Shown here in pieces: positions 36,601-47,774 of a DNA stretch of 64,000 bases; the first letter of the stretch is position 1; the number at the start of each line of letters is the position of its first letter. Source of the stretch: Byssochlamys sp. IMV 00236 (Eukaryota > Ascomycota > Eurotiomycetes > Eurotiales > Thermoascaceae); contig MSJH02000841.1 of NCBI GenBank assembly GCA_001931875.2, forward strand, positions 5,277-69,276, written 5' to 3'. The position numbers were made by a program, and so were the translations under genes. A model generated the notes under the pieces. The model had not been told where the DNA came from and did no database searches. It saw only the letters and a program-made list of their open reading frames with translations.

Positions 36601-37154
36601 CCCAACAAGTTGGCATCGACGACCTGCCTCAATCCTGCGCCTATTTCTCCGCCGTTGACATTGACCACGTCCTGCGGAAGGAGGTCAACATGGACTGTGT
36701 AACGCCGTCTCATCCGAAGAAGATCCCGCATGGTGAGAGCCTGGACATTAACCAGATCCTGGATAAAGGCTCTGCAGCTTTCCTTGACCCTAAGGTCGAG
36801 TCTCTCTCCCCTCCATCTCCTGATCGATTCACATATACACCCCGAAAGTCAGTCATGTCCACTCTGCAGACATCCAATCACCCCGCGTTCATTAAAGCAC
36901 AAATCACCAGTAGTGATCATGAGCTCCGCGAGATCATCAAAGAAGCCGTCAAAAGCGATTCGACATCTACGTCGTCGACGGCGCGCTCTCGGAAGCCAAA
37001 GACACCGCCCCCTGCGCAACCACAGGGAGCAATCTTGATGGACGTCCAGTCTGGCCTCTACCACGACTTCAGATCTGCCCCACAAGGAAGCAAGTCTCCT
37101 CAATTCACCATCAGCAAGTACTCTTATAAGCCACGACCTTGGGCTCGTGTCTGA
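33658..37154 (+). CDS. mip1: Mitochondrial DNA polymerase gamma catalytic subunit
   Basis: Two exons, 33658-33838 and 33925-37154 (1136 aa). It replicates and proofreads mitochondrial DNA. The N-terminus has many Arg and Ser and few acidic residues, as a matrix-targeting presequence should (SVVRVSTRGLRSPRYLITRP). The 3'-5' exonuclease has motif I TFDTEVMW (near 192), motif II IGHNIGYDRARI (near 247) and motif III YCAADVAITH (near 377). The polymerase has motif A VGADVDSQELWIASL (near 718), motif B RNDAKVFNYGRIYGAG (near 773) and motif C VHDEIRY (near 921). About 190 C-terminal residues beyond the polymerase fold are Ser/Thr/Lys-rich, like the extension of fungal Mip1. All catalytic motifs are intact. 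Confidence 0.96.
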
Positions 37155-37982
37155 GTCACTGCTCTGATCTTTCTCTTGTGTATTTCCTGTTATTTCTCAT
37201 GGAGTGCAAATACTCTTTTGCGTTATATCATTCTTCGCCTGTCTTATTTCTTTTCGTTTCGTGTGTATTATATTATATTGTTGGATGCATTGGGTCGGCG
37301 CTGGTCTACGATGCTGTTTTCTGGATAGTGGATGAGGACGGCTATTAGTTACGACTCACTGGTGCATGTACATACTATAGAGTATACGAACCCGTCGACG
37401 CGAGTGACAGCTGCAGGGCAGAGTCGCTTTGTACTGTATATGTGTGAAAATCCGAAGAGCTGTGTTATTTTCTAGTATTATTAGGACGGGTGGCTACCGA
37501 CCGTGTCGTTATCCGGGTCAATTGAGATGAGATGGCTAAGACAATAATCTAAGTATTAATCGAGCTCAAACAGGCGGGCCAGGAGGGGCTCTCCCGTGCC
37601 GTCATTGCGTTCGATGGATGGTTCTACGCCAGACTCGATACTACTTAATAATAATAGCTTCCACTCCCGAGACGTTTTATCTCATCGCAGAAGGCCCCTT
37701 GCTTTACTCCCGTATGATGTTTTCTTCGCTCACTTTGACGATTGGTTCGATCGCGTGGGGTGATCGCCCGCACAAGGTCAGGTTTCAAGAACGTTGAAGC
37801 TCCACGAGCTCTGTTGAGGACCCAGCTGCACACGCCAATTCCTCAGCTTCCAACTTATTCTTTTCGATATGGAAGTTAAGAAAGTCATGGTCGCCTAATG
37901 GTGGCAACGGAGACATCGACGGTCGAAAGTTCATCTTGCAGACAAGGTGCTGATACGACATCACGGCAACAGCTCAGTCGCG
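37155..37982. other. Intergenic between mip1 and the CorA-type transporter
   Basis: This is the 3' flank of mip1 (T-rich) and the leader of the transporter gene. A frame upstream of the transporter ATG stays open for 12 codons but starts with no ATG. No other gene was seen. Confidence 0.5.
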
Positions 37983-40184
37983 ATGAGCATCCGCGCGCGC
38001 GATTACGCCCATGGAAGCGAGCCTGGCTCACCAGCCACGGCACCGGACAATGACAATATTGATATTGAGGCCCAACCGCGGCCACCACGCGTGCGAATAG
38101 GCTCGGCCGTTAGCGAAGACGCAATCACGATTGACGCAGGTACAAGTACAGCCAGGGTGAATTCGCGCGAATCGGCCAAGCGACGCACGAAAAGATCAAA
38201 CACAGCACAGTCCTACTATCCAGATGGCGCGAATAACCATGATCAGAACTGGCACCCGGGAACAGAACCAGGCATCGACCCGAAGAAACCACTGCCGCCA
38301 TATGGCGCGGATTGGGGGTCCTCCGTACCAACGGATCTACATAGACATTGCGACATAACTGTGGTCGACTTCTCGCAGAACGAGATGAGGCAGTATGAGT
38401 TGGACAATGACACTCTCGAGCAATTCCTGATGAAGGAGAAGGAACCGTGGGTGCAGTGTAGATGGATAAATGTCAATGGCTTGAGTTGGGATGTGATCCG
38501 ACTTCTAGGCAATCGAAAGGGTCTCCATAGACTGGCCGTTGAGGATCTCATGCACACTTCCAACCGGACTAAGGCGGATTGGTATTCGGACCACGCATAT
38601 GTCGTTTTGAGTCTACAAAAGCTGGTGAAAATGCGCCAGGAGGATAGTGATTCTGAGGACAGCGACAAGGAGGATGACACTTCTCGCGGCGAAAAAGATG
38701 GCCGGAGCTCCACATCAAGCAATGAAACTTCTGCTTCTTCCCTCAGGAGGAGAACGAAATGGTCAGTCGTCTTAGCGGCTTTGGTTGATATCTTGACTCC
38801 CTCAAAGATGAAGTATAAGGAGGATCCCAAGGATGGCGGGGAGCCAGGAGTCCGCACGACCGCCGACAAATTGGAGTCATATCGGAATTCCCAGTTTAGA
38901 GATACCCCAAAGGTACCTGGGCCCGCTCGTACGATACAGCGCCATAGGGGTGGGCCCAATGAGGATAGGATCGAGTTTATGGAGCGTCATGCCGCCCTCG
39001 CAGCCAAGGGTCTCTGCGTCACGTTGGAACAGGTTTCGATCTTCCTGCATCACGACAATACCGTCACTTCATTCTTTGAAGCTAGCGCAGACGATATCGA
39101 AGCCCCTATCGTCAAACGACTTAGTTCTCCAGAGACCATCTTGCGCCAGTCGTGCGATGCTAGCATGCTCTTGCAAGCTATCCTGGATGCTATTATCGAC
39201 CTGGCTATTCCCGTGACGACCGCATATCAGGATGCAATAGGCGATTTGGAGTTAGACATTCTCACGGATCCGACCATCGAACAATCCAAGAGTCTTTATA
39301 TTCTTACATCAGAGATCGCCGTTCTGCGCAACAGCATCCAACCAATCGTGGCACTTGTCAATTCGCTTCGAGACCATCGCTCTGAGCCCGTCAGCACTCC
39401 CGGTCTGGGCACTATCGTGAAGACTAACTCTAACAGCTCGTTTACCACTCCGTCGGGAGAGAGCTCGCTACAGATAAGTACTTCGCCTCCGAACCTGAAG
39501 AGCATCGGAGGCTCCACAGTGACCATCAGCGCAATGTGCCATACATACCTTGGCGATGCACTAGACCATGTCATTATGATCGTCGAGCATTATGACCAAA
39601 TGAGGCGCTCTGCAGACAACATGATCGATCTCATCTTCAATACAATTGGTAAAGGACATCACTGGTTAATATTAGCAAAGATGATGTTCAATCAGTTTAA
39701 CTTACTTTTTTACAGGCGCATATCAAAACGAAAGTATGAAACAGCTCAGTCTTGTAACGTGTTTCTACTTGCCTCTCACCTTCATTACAGTATGTCATCA
39801 TTTTGAAACTGTACTGGTATAACTACTGACCGAAACAAACAAAAGGGGTACTTTGGCATGAATTTCAAAGATTTTGCTGGTATTAACCATAGCGATGCGT
39901 ACGTGATCTCATTTATAGTCAGGAATCCCTACAAGAGCTGATACTGATGGTTCACGGGTAAATAGCTACTTCTGGAAAATTGCCGTTCCTGTCGTGGTTG
40001 TCTCAACTTTGTTCTTGATGTGAGTGTCATTTTCTACATTCCTTTTTTCACTATACAGGCTCGACTCGTTAACATGGGGAAAAGGCGCGACATGGTCAAA
40101 CGCTACCTCGTCCAATTAGCCCAAAAGCGGCTGATCGTCAGCTCGCGAAAGCAAAGGAAACGGAGACGAGCGAAGCGAAATTAA
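37983..40184 (+). CDS. CorA-type magnesium transporter (Alr1/Mnr2-like)
   Basis: Five exons: 37983-39648, 39716-39789, 39846-39898, 39966-40019 and 40085-40184 (648 aa). It belongs to the CorA family of Mg2+ channels. The long N-terminal part is hydrophilic, with an acidic Ser/Asp/Glu run near residues 220-235. The C-terminus carries the first membrane helix ([13 protein letters not shown]), the family-defining GMN motif within GYFGMNF (residues 581-587) and the second helix ([14 protein letters not shown]), then a strongly basic tail ([12 protein letters not shown]). The GMN motif and second helix lie only in small exons. The last acceptor was placed at 40084 because this gives LFLMRDMVKRY and a basic tail; the earlier AG at 40058 would leave a 39-nt intron and a short unrelated tail. 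Plasma-membrane versus vacuolar location is not decided by sequence. Confidence 0.88.
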
Positions 40185-40455
40185 TAAGCATCTTGCTGTA
40201 ACTAACTAGTTACCGTTTATGCGGGTTGTCTTCTTGTAGTCACGATAGTATGTTTTTGTACAATGATCACATCTGTATATATATACGTTATTCCGATATA
40301 CAAGAGAAAGAGTGGAACCGTCGCATTTCATCTCATCATAGCGGCTCTCTAAACCATGGAAGATGTAATATTATATAGAATAATGAGAATCGTATGTAAT
40401 ATGATGCATCGTTCGTAAAGTGCTTTCCTTTCCCTTGGCTTTTTTCCTTTCACCA

Positions 40456-41690
40456 TCACAAAGTCTTCCGCTTAAAAGCGAAATATGCCTTCCATGGTAA
40501 TTTCCAATCGGAAGTCAGAAGTTCCGGCTTGAAGATATCAAAATCAACCTTTTCCAATCGGTCCAGCCATAATCGGGTCGCCACAGCGGGCATGTACACG
40601 CCAAAGGCGCGATTGACCTCATCTAATGGCGTGTCTGCCCCGCTGGTGATATCTCCGTACTCGTGCCCTTCCTCGCCCTCGTGTTCGAAGGCGTGGCCTA
40701 CATCTTGGCCTCGTTGTAGATTGTGCAGCATCTGCTGTGCTGTGATTAGATGGTCGCTAGCTCGGGTCGCGACGGTGAAGACGGCGTCTCGTAGACCGGG
40801 AGCGTCGGCGCCTTGTCGAAAGACGTCTTCTTCCCTAACGCCTGCTTGGGCCATGATGTCTAACGGGAGGGTGATGGCGCCTTGCTTGACGCCGCCGCCG
40901 GGCTGGTTGGAGTGATGGCCCGGAGCAGAGGGGAAGGCCACGAGAGGTAATCCGCGCAAAACAGCGCTGATTCCAGCAGCTTTGCCGATGTGAGAGGCGA
41001 GGTGGTCCGCTGTTACGGAGGTTAAGGGCAGAGCGGAGAGCGTGAGATAGAGGAGTGTAGAGTAGGTGTTTTCGGCGTAGGACTCGAGGGCGGCCAGGTC
41101 CGGATAGGGCGTATTGGCGAGAGATTGTTCGCGCGCATTGATCATGCGCATGAACCAGCCTTTACTAAGCCGAGCGCGGCCACCAGTTCGTGCATCCAGA
41201 TCTGATATGGCAGCCGCGAGCAGGATCGCGACGGGTTCTTTGGGTGGGCTGCCAGAAAGAGTGCGGGTAATTGTGTCACGCCAGAATTGCAGACGCATCA
41301 GGCCGATTGTATATGACGAAGTTGTGTCAGGTACCATGGATAGGGAGATATTAAGAGCGCGCAAGGCAATATAGAAGGGTTGTGTCTGGCGGGGGATGAA
41401 TGTTCCGAGCGTGTAGGAGGGACGGTCGTATTTTCTGTTATATTTGACGAATATCAGAACGTATTCGTCTGTGGAAGCTTGCGCAACAGAACCTACTCAA
41501 CAAGATTTCGACAGTACTGTTCCGCCGACTTCACCTCTGCTTCCGCAGCTCCTGTAGTTGGAGCAGCAGTTGCCGATCGAGATAGATGACGCCGTTGGTG
41601 CTGAGAGCATCGCAGCTGTCGACTGCGCCAGGCGAGCAGTATCTCTTTGCCCGCACCTCGCGGGCGAATAGCCCCCTTGATGAAAGACAT
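40456..41690 (-). CDS. NDUFAF6-like complex I assembly factor (phytoene-synthase fold)
   Basis: Two exons on the minus strand, 41690-41497 and 41434-40456 (390 aa). It belongs to the squalene/phytoene synthase superfamily. The order is an Arg-rich N-terminus suited to mitochondrial import (RSRQLRCSQHQRRHLSRS), AEQYCRNLVEKYDRPSY across the intron, IALRALNISL, IGLMRLQFWRDTI, AENTYSTLLYLTL and HIGKAAGISAVLRGLP. The Asp-rich motifs of true prenyl synthases are missing: the position of the second is occupied by ESYAENTYS. That pattern fits NDUFAF6 (C8orf38), needed for assembly of respiratory complex I, rather than carotenoid or sterol synthesis. It is convergent with the CorA-type gene and divergent from rad5. 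Confidence 0.85.
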
Positions 41691-42098
41691 ACTAATGGGT
41701 CAAGCTTTTTGATCAGAAGCTCCCTCAAGGTTGGAAAATGAGATATGTTAATGCGACATGGCGATCTGAAGGCGGCGAGAAAGATTCCTGTAGCCACTGA
41801 TCAGATACGGGCCTGGAAATAAAGAGCGCAAAACGGCCATTGCTATGGACCTAATGTGGACCCTCGATATCACCTACCAGGACGACTTATCCGCGGGGAA
41901 TTATTGATAGCTTGTTGAACAAGCAACCGATCATTCACGATGTCGGAGTTGGTCAGCGCCTTTATTTTTTTTGGCCGCAATGACGTCGGGCCGACTTCGC
42001 GTCTCGGCGCGTCTTTCGCTTTTGGACATTGAGAGATCGCGCGCCTCAACGCCTGCTCTCTATCAACCACATCCCCAGTTCGAAGCGGCCTTTGGAAG
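41691..42098. promoter_or_regulatory. Divergent promoter region, NDUFAF6-like gene and rad5
   Basis: The start codons are 408 bp apart on opposite strands. No specific binding site was recognised. Confidence 0.4.
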
Positions 42099-45000
42099 AT
42101 GAGCTTCGGACACCTCGATGAACGGGATGAACGGCCCGCTAAGAAGAGAAGATTCTTTGTCGAGGAAGAGGATCAGATCCCGTTCAGCAATGGCTTCGAC
42201 GCGTCTGGAGAACCCCGAGGCTTCCCCGAAGAAGCGGATATCAAGTCCACGGACAAACTTGTGGACAACCCAGTCTCCTCCTTGGACGGTCTGAAGTCTC
42301 ACGAGGCTCAGGAGATTGCTGAAGATGCGGCCGCAGAGACATTTGGAGACTCCACTACCGCAGACCGGATCGAGAGCAACGGTGTAAATGGCAGACATGT
42401 GGACGCGGCAGCAGCACGGCACCCGCTGGAAGAAATAGGAGATGGATTCGACATGCATTTATTCAACAATATAGTCGGACAAGATATGTCACGCGATACG
42501 GTGGATAAGATTCGAGCTGCTGCTGGCGACAATATGGAGACGGCGGTCAATATCTTCTTTGATGGATCGTGGAAGACCGCTAATGAGAAGGAACCGGATG
42601 TACCAGGACAGATGCCCCAGTCAGCACCTGAAGCTGACGCGACCGTACACGCCGAGATGGAGGAAATCCCGCCAGCACCACCTGATACCGAAGTAAATGA
42701 GACGGCAGTGGAAGGTGCAGAAGTCTTGCCATCTCAGCCGGCTCTGAGATATGTTGGTGCCTTTGGAGTTGCTGCTTGGGCGACCAGAAATGGCACTGGG
42801 ATTGTCCGTCATGGCGAGACTGTGGGCATCGAGCGTGCCAGGACCCAGCCGATGATGAAGCAGGTTCGAGGGCGGAAGCAAATCACCAACAACAAAGGCG
42901 ATGTCTTGACGCGATTTATCAATACTCGGGGAGAGGAGGTTGGCCGGCTGCCTCGAGAGAGTGCTGAATGGGTATCCACACTCATTGACCAGAAGATCTG
43001 CAAGTTTGAGGGTGTCTGCGTCTATGCTCCCGACCGGATCCGAGTGAATGACACCATTTATCTTCAGTTACGATGCTATCTTCGTCAAGAAGCCTTCCAA
43101 CCAAGACCGCTTAGTCGACTGGCGGATGATAACAGATCAACAGGCTTGTTTGAAGAAAAGGAGAGTTTAGAGGAGAAGAATCTGCGTCTCCGTCAAGTTG
43201 CGCTAGTGAAGCTGTTTGGCGAGATCAACCTTGAGCCCACGTCCATGAACGAGATGACAGCAAAGCATAAAAAGGAGGGACTCCTTCGGGCCGCGGAAAT
43301 GGCGGAACAGTACGACAAGAGCAAGAAGGATGCCACAAAAGACTCACCCAATGAGTCCGAAGACGAAGGAACGCAGGAACTAGAAGAAGACCAGCTCGAC
43401 ACGCTATACAAAAAGGCGCAGACATTTGACTTCAACATGCCGGAAGCGGAACCACCACCGACATTTACGATGGATCTCCGAAAATACCAAAAGCAAGCCC
43501 TTCACTGGATGCTTGCAAAGGAGAAAGATGCAAAGCAAGCCAGACAGAGCTCGATGCATCCCTTGTGGGAAGAATATACATGGCCTGTGACTGACGTGGA
43601 TGACAAGGTCTTGCCTAAAGTCCACGAAAAAGACCACTTCTACGTGAATCCGTACTCCGGCGAGCTCACTCTGGAATTTCCCGTGCAAGAACAACATTGT
43701 CTTGGTGGTATTCTAGCCGACGAGATGGGGCTTGGTAAGACCATAGAGATGCTCAGCCTTATCCATTCCCATGGACTGCAGGCCGACGAACACACCGTGA
43801 ATGGCGCTGCTTCTGTTGATACCCTCCGTCGATTGCCCAAGGAATCGAAAAGCACGGTGCTTGCTCCCCATACAACTTTGGTCGTTGCTCCGACCTCTCT
43901 TCTGGCACAGTGGGAGAGCGAAGCCATCAAGGCGTCACGGCCGGGCACATTGAAACCCTTGGTTTACTACGGCGCTGATAAAGCAGTCAACCTAAGGAAT
44001 CTCTGCTGCGCGAGTAATGCTGCTGACGCTCCTAATGTGATTATCACAAGTTACGGCGTCGTGTTGTCTGAATACCGTCAGGCGTCCTCGTCACTCCCCA
44101 CGCTTGGGACACAAGGTGGCTTATTCTCTGTCGAATTCTTACGTGTCATCCTTGACGAGGCCCATTACATCAAGAACCGGCTCTCCAAGTCGGCAAGAGC
44201 ATGTTACGAACTGAAAGCCGTCCATCGATGGGCACTGACGGGCACTCCCATCGTTAATAGGCTAGAGGATCTATTCAGTCTTGTCCGGTATTTGAAGGTA
44301 GAACCGTGGAGTAACTTCTCCTTTTGGAAGACATTCATCACGGTTCCTTTTGAATCGAAGGATTATGTACGCGCTCTCAATGTTGTCCAGACAGTCCTCG
44401 AGCCATTGGTACTCCGACGAACGAAGACAATGAAGACGCCTGATGGAGAGGCCCTCGTTCCACTGCCAAATCGGAAAATTACCATTGAAGAAGTGGAACT
44501 TTCCGAACAGGAGCGAGAAATCTACGACTACATCTATACCCGTGCCAAGCAGACGTTTAACACTAATGTCGAGGCTGGAACGCTGCTGAAGTCATACTCG
44601 ACCATCTTCGCTCAGATCCTTCGACTACGTCAAACATGCTGCCATCCAATTCTTACTCGGAACAAGGCAATTGTTGCGGAGGAAGAAGATATTGCAGCTG
44701 CGGCTGATGCGTCAAATGAGCTTAAGGATGATATGGATTTGCAGGAGCTGATCGATCGTTTCACGTCTTCCACTGAGTCAGCTGAAAACGATGGTGATCA
44801 GAGATCCATGGTGCGGTTTACTGCACATGCTTTGAGGCAGATCCAAAACGATGCCGGCGGCGAGTGTCCCATCTGCTCTGAAGATCCAATGATCGACCCA
44901 GCAGTAACTGCATGCTGGCACAGTGCATGCAAGAAGTGTCTCCAAGACTTGATTAGACATCAGACGGACAAAGGAGAAACTCCACGGTGTTTTTCCTGCC

Positions 45001-45803
45001 GCGCGCCAGTCACATCGCGAGATATCTTTGAAGTAGTCCGTCATAAATCACCCAACACCACACCCACCGGGGAGGATCTATATAGTAGTACTCCTCCATC
45101 GTCTGCATCTCCAGCTCCCCGGATCTCTTTGCGACGTGTCAACCCCTTCTCCCCGTCGGCCCAGACTTCTGCAAAGATCCACGCGCTTATGGATCATCTC
45201 ACTCGCTTGCCTCAAAATGAGAAGTCAGTCGTATTCTCTCAGTTTACTTCATTTCTCGACTTAATATCCCCACAGCTTACAAGGGCCGGTATCGCCCATG
45301 TGCGTCTTGACGGTACAATGCCCCAGAAAGCACGAGCGGAGGTGCTCTCCCAGTTCACACGGACCGATACTTTTGATGAGGAGGACATGGAGGACATTGA
45401 AGACCCCGATAACCCTCATAAAAAGAGAGCGCCCTGTCAAAACTCGGCCATGTCTAAGACCTCATCGGCGCCTCCTGGCCGTCCTAACGTACTCCTGATC
45501 AGTTTACGGGCCGGTGGTGTCGGGCTGAACTTAACGGCAGCCAACCATGTCTTTATGATGGATCCCTGGTGGAGTTTTGCTGTCGAGGCGCAGGCCATTG
45601 ATCGTGTTCATCGAATGGGCCAACTACGAGAAGTCTCCGTGACACGATTTATTGCAAAGAATTCCATTGAAGGCCGCATGCTCCAAGTTCAGGAGCGGAA
45701 GATGAATATCGCTGGCTCCTTAGGATTAAGGATCGGTGGAGATGGTGGCGATGAGGAGAGGAAGAAAGAAAGAATTGAGGAGCTACGGTTGCTGTTTGAG
45801 TGA
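42099..45803 (+). CDS. rad5: Rad5-type DNA translocase and ubiquitin ligase (HIRAN-SNF2-RING)
   Basis: Single exon, 1234 aa. Rad5 promotes error-free post-replication repair by polyubiquitinating PCNA with Ubc13-Mms2 and by remodelling stalled forks. In order: a basic KKRR near the start; a UBA-like helical segment near residues 118-155 (NNIVGQDMSRDTVDKIRAAA); a HIRAN domain from about 217 (YVGAFGVAAWAT) to 332; a SNF2 ATPase with Walker A DEMGLGKT (about 541-548) and DEAH box LDEAHYIKN (about 684); an embedded RING from Cys923 (CPICSEDPMIDP, then CWHSACKKC and CFSCRAPV); and the second helicase lobe with SLRAGGVGLNL and DRVHRMGQ (near 1170). This HIRAN-SNF2-RING order is diagnostic for Rad5/HLTF. 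All catalytic motifs are intact. Confidence 0.96.
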   Translation: MSFGHLDERDERPAKKRRFFVEEEDQIPFSNGFDASGEPRGFPEEADIKSTDKLVDNPVSSLDGLKSHEAQEIAEDAAAETFGDSTTADRIESNGVNGRHVDAAAARHPLEEIGDGFDMHLFNNIVGQDMSRDTVDKIRAAAGDNMETAVNIFFDGSWKTANEKEPDVPGQMPQSAPEADATVHAEMEEIPPAPPDTEVNETAVEGAEVLPSQPALRYVGAFGVAAWATRNGTGIVRHGETVGIERARTQPMMKQVRGRKQITNNKGDVLTRFINTRGEEVGRLPRESAEWVSTLIDQKICKFEGVCVYAPDRIRVNDTIYLQLRCYLRQEAFQPRPLSRLADDNRSTGLFEEKESLEEKNLRLRQVALVKLFGEINLEPTSMNEMTAKHKKEGLLRAAEMAEQYDKSKKDATKDSPNESEDEGTQELEEDQLDTLYKKAQTFDFNMPEAEPPPTFTMDLRKYQKQALHWMLAKEKDAKQARQSSMHPLWEEYTWPVTDVDDKVLPKVHEKDHFYVNPYSGELTLEFPVQEQHCLGGILADEMGLGKTIEMLSLIHSHGLQADEHTVNGAASVDTLRRLPKESKSTVLAPHTTLVVAPTSLLAQWESEAIKASRPGTLKPLVYYGADKAVNLRNLCCASNAADAPNVIITSYGVVLSEYRQASSSLPTLGTQGGLFSVEFLRVILDEAHYIKNRLSKSARACYELKAVHRWALTGTPIVNRLEDLFSLVRYLKVEPWSNFSFWKTFITVPFESKDYVRALNVVQTVLEPLVLRRTKTMKTPDGEALVPLPNRKITIEEVELSEQEREIYDYIYTRAKQTFNTNVEAGTLLKSYSTIFAQILRLRQTCCHPILTRNKAIVAEEEDIAAAADASNELKDDMDLQELIDRFTSSTESAENDGDQRSMVRFTAHALRQIQNDAGGECPICSEDPMIDPAVTACWHSACKKCLQDLIRHQTDKGETPRCFSCRAPVTSRDIFEVVRHKSPNTTPTGEDLYSSTPPSSASPAPRISLRRVNPFSPSAQTSAKIHALMDHLTRLPQNEKSVVFSQFTSFLDLISPQLTRAGIAHVRLDGTMPQKARAEVLSQFTRTDTFDEEDMEDIEDPDNPHKKRAPCQNSAMSKTSSAPPGRPNVLLISLRAGGVGLNLTAANHVFMMDPWWSFAVEAQAIDRVHRMGQLREVSVTRFIAKNSIEGRMLQVQERKMNIAGSLGLRIGGDGGDEERKKERIEELRLLFE

Positions 45804-46371
45804 GGTAATATGTATCTTGTTGAGTCGTTATAATAATACCCGTTGTCGTCTACATCCACAAGGATAGTTGGGTTTGGATTTATTTAGAGTTCCGGATCAC
45901 TGTATGGTACATATACTATGTCTGCAAGAATAATGGTATATTCTTTGGTACATAAACATGGGCGATACATATTGTTTAATATTCAGATCACCGGATCTTT
46001 CCGAACATGCCCCATACCGGGTGTTTTGTTCTCTGACCGTCGGCTATCAAGACCTCATTGCTGAGCGCTTTTGTTGTCACTGCAATTCTGGGCAAAGCTC
46101 TGTCAAGAATTCTGTCGTCTCTTGTTTCAGGCTGCATTGTGGGTTGTTGGTCGCGCCGCCGTAGGATCCCTCTCCCCTTATCAAAGCCCATCTGGCGTTC
46201 TCAACATCCTAGATTCTTGCCGCCGTAAAGCCTTATAAAGCATTTCCCAGAAAGGCACCTATAACGATGAACTTCGTTTTCAAAAAAGCAACGGGAGGCT
46301 TAAGTAGTAATTAAGACACCACATTTGCCTAATATGAGGTCCGGGACGTCGCATTGGAGGTTTCTGTCTAG
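45804..46371. other. Intergenic, rad5 3' flank
   Basis: No supported gene. A stop in frame at 46369-46371 marks the left limit of the open frame holding the fucosidase remnant. Confidence 0.45.
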
Positions 46372-46896
46372 CTATGGGATGAATACTTACTGATCGGCAA
46401 ACAGCCTATTAGTTATACCACGCACCGCGCAGCCGATACATCTGACTTCTATGACTATTGTCTCTATAATCTTGTCGATATCGTTAGCAAGGATGGCAAT
46501 TTCATCTTGGATATTGGACTAAAAGCTGACAGAACGATCGTTGACGCCGAAGTCCAACACCTGCGTGAGCCAGGGAAATGGATCTATACTCACGGAGAAG
46601 CTATCTTCAACACGACGTACTGGGTTTTTATGTCCAGGTATGAGAGTCGTGAGAAGAATATTGGCGTCCGGTTCACGCAGACGAATGATGCTTTTTATAT
46701 CTTGATGCTGGAATGGCCCTGTTCGGAGGAAGTGTATATAGACGCACCTATCCCTGTTTTAAAAGGTCATTCAGTAACCGCTCTGGATGCTGCAGGCGAG
46801 GAGAGACAATTGCAATGGGAGAAGAGGACCGAAGAGAGAACCGGTTCTACTTTCCACATACCAGCAGATGTTCTTGAGCGCGATGAGTATTGCTAG
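46372..46896 (+). pseudogene. C-terminal remnant of a GH29 alpha-L-fucosidase
   Basis: The frame is open from 46372 to the stop at 46894-46896. Recognisable sequence begins near 46405 with FYDYCLYNLVDIVSKDGNF, then ILDIGLKADRTI, REPGKWIYTHGEAIFNTTYW and a C-terminal beta-domain (RFTQTNDAFYILMLEWP). These are the blocks that follow the catalytic barrel in GH29 enzymes (NLVD..SKNGNLLLNIGP..GEAIY). The barrel with its catalytic Asp is absent: the preceding 570 bp has no related frame, and no ATG begins this one. It is best read as a degraded or truncated gene. A distant 5' exon is unlikely because rad5 ends only 0.6 kb upstream. An active fucosidase would need about 300 more residues. Confidence 0.75.
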
Positions 46897-47774
46897 GTCT
46901 TGAAGATTGCATATCGTTCCTAAGTCGTCCGAACTACAATAGATGTCTTGAGAGTAATATACACTTAATTACCCTAAGCAGAATGCTGAACTATTTCTAA
47001 TAGCTTCCTGCCTATTATAATTATTACTATTTACCATAAATGTATGGGAATCTAAAGTCATAGAAGCAAAGATATTGGAAGAGCATTTAATATGGGAATA
47101 AAATCTTAATTGCTTGAAGAATTAGAGAGTACCGAAATATATTAGCTAACTATCTATGCCCACGGACTCTATCCTGAATTACTGCTGCCTAGAGCACTGC
47201 GTTTGTACTGCTCTTGAGCATTTCCTGTGTCCGCCGGGTCTGCTTTGATCCTATATCGGTAGATATAGTAGCTTCCCGTTATTTGCTCTACACCCTTTGT
47301 ATAGGGTAGTAGAGACCGTTTGCAGCTTGCCTCTACTGAAGCCGTGACCTCTCACTTGGTATAGCCATAGATCTTCAGCGAGATATAAATATATTTCTGC
47401 AGTACTGGTACAGAATAACTTGATTAGTTTAGCTGAATTCTCCATGTAATCATGCAACGTATGTCTGGTACTCCCTAACGACCCTATGTGTCCCGATGGT
47501 TATGAAGAATAATTCCCACCGGGTGCGCTCAGCCGGTCAGTCGGAATGAAGATTAGTCATCGCCGATTCGGAGACTCAGTGCGATATCGCTCCAGGCGGG
47601 GTTGATATGTTTACAACATACTATCTAACAGTTAGGATGTTTATAAGATTCTAGAGTCACAGCTTAACCCTTGTCCTGCTGGTTCGCGGGCCTGAGTCCA
47701 AGAGCAACAATCCCAATTTCCTGTGGATCGTTAGAGCGGCAGACCGGAATTTACGAAGAGCGAATCTAAGCAAC
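46897..47774. other. AT-rich intergenic, upstream of prnX-like gene
   Basis: The first half is clearly AT-rich (about 46960-47160). Two CCGG elements separated by 10 nt lie at 47519-47536, about 240 bp before the prnX-like start. No gene was recognised. Confidence 0.45.

Noticed and set aside
37947..37982. Upstream start of the CorA-type protein
   Set aside because: The 12 extra codons start with GTG; the first ATG is at 37983.
40456..41690. Phytoene or squalene synthase
   Set aside because: The Asp-rich substrate motifs are absent and the N-terminus looks mitochondrial, which fits an NDUFAF6-type assembly factor.
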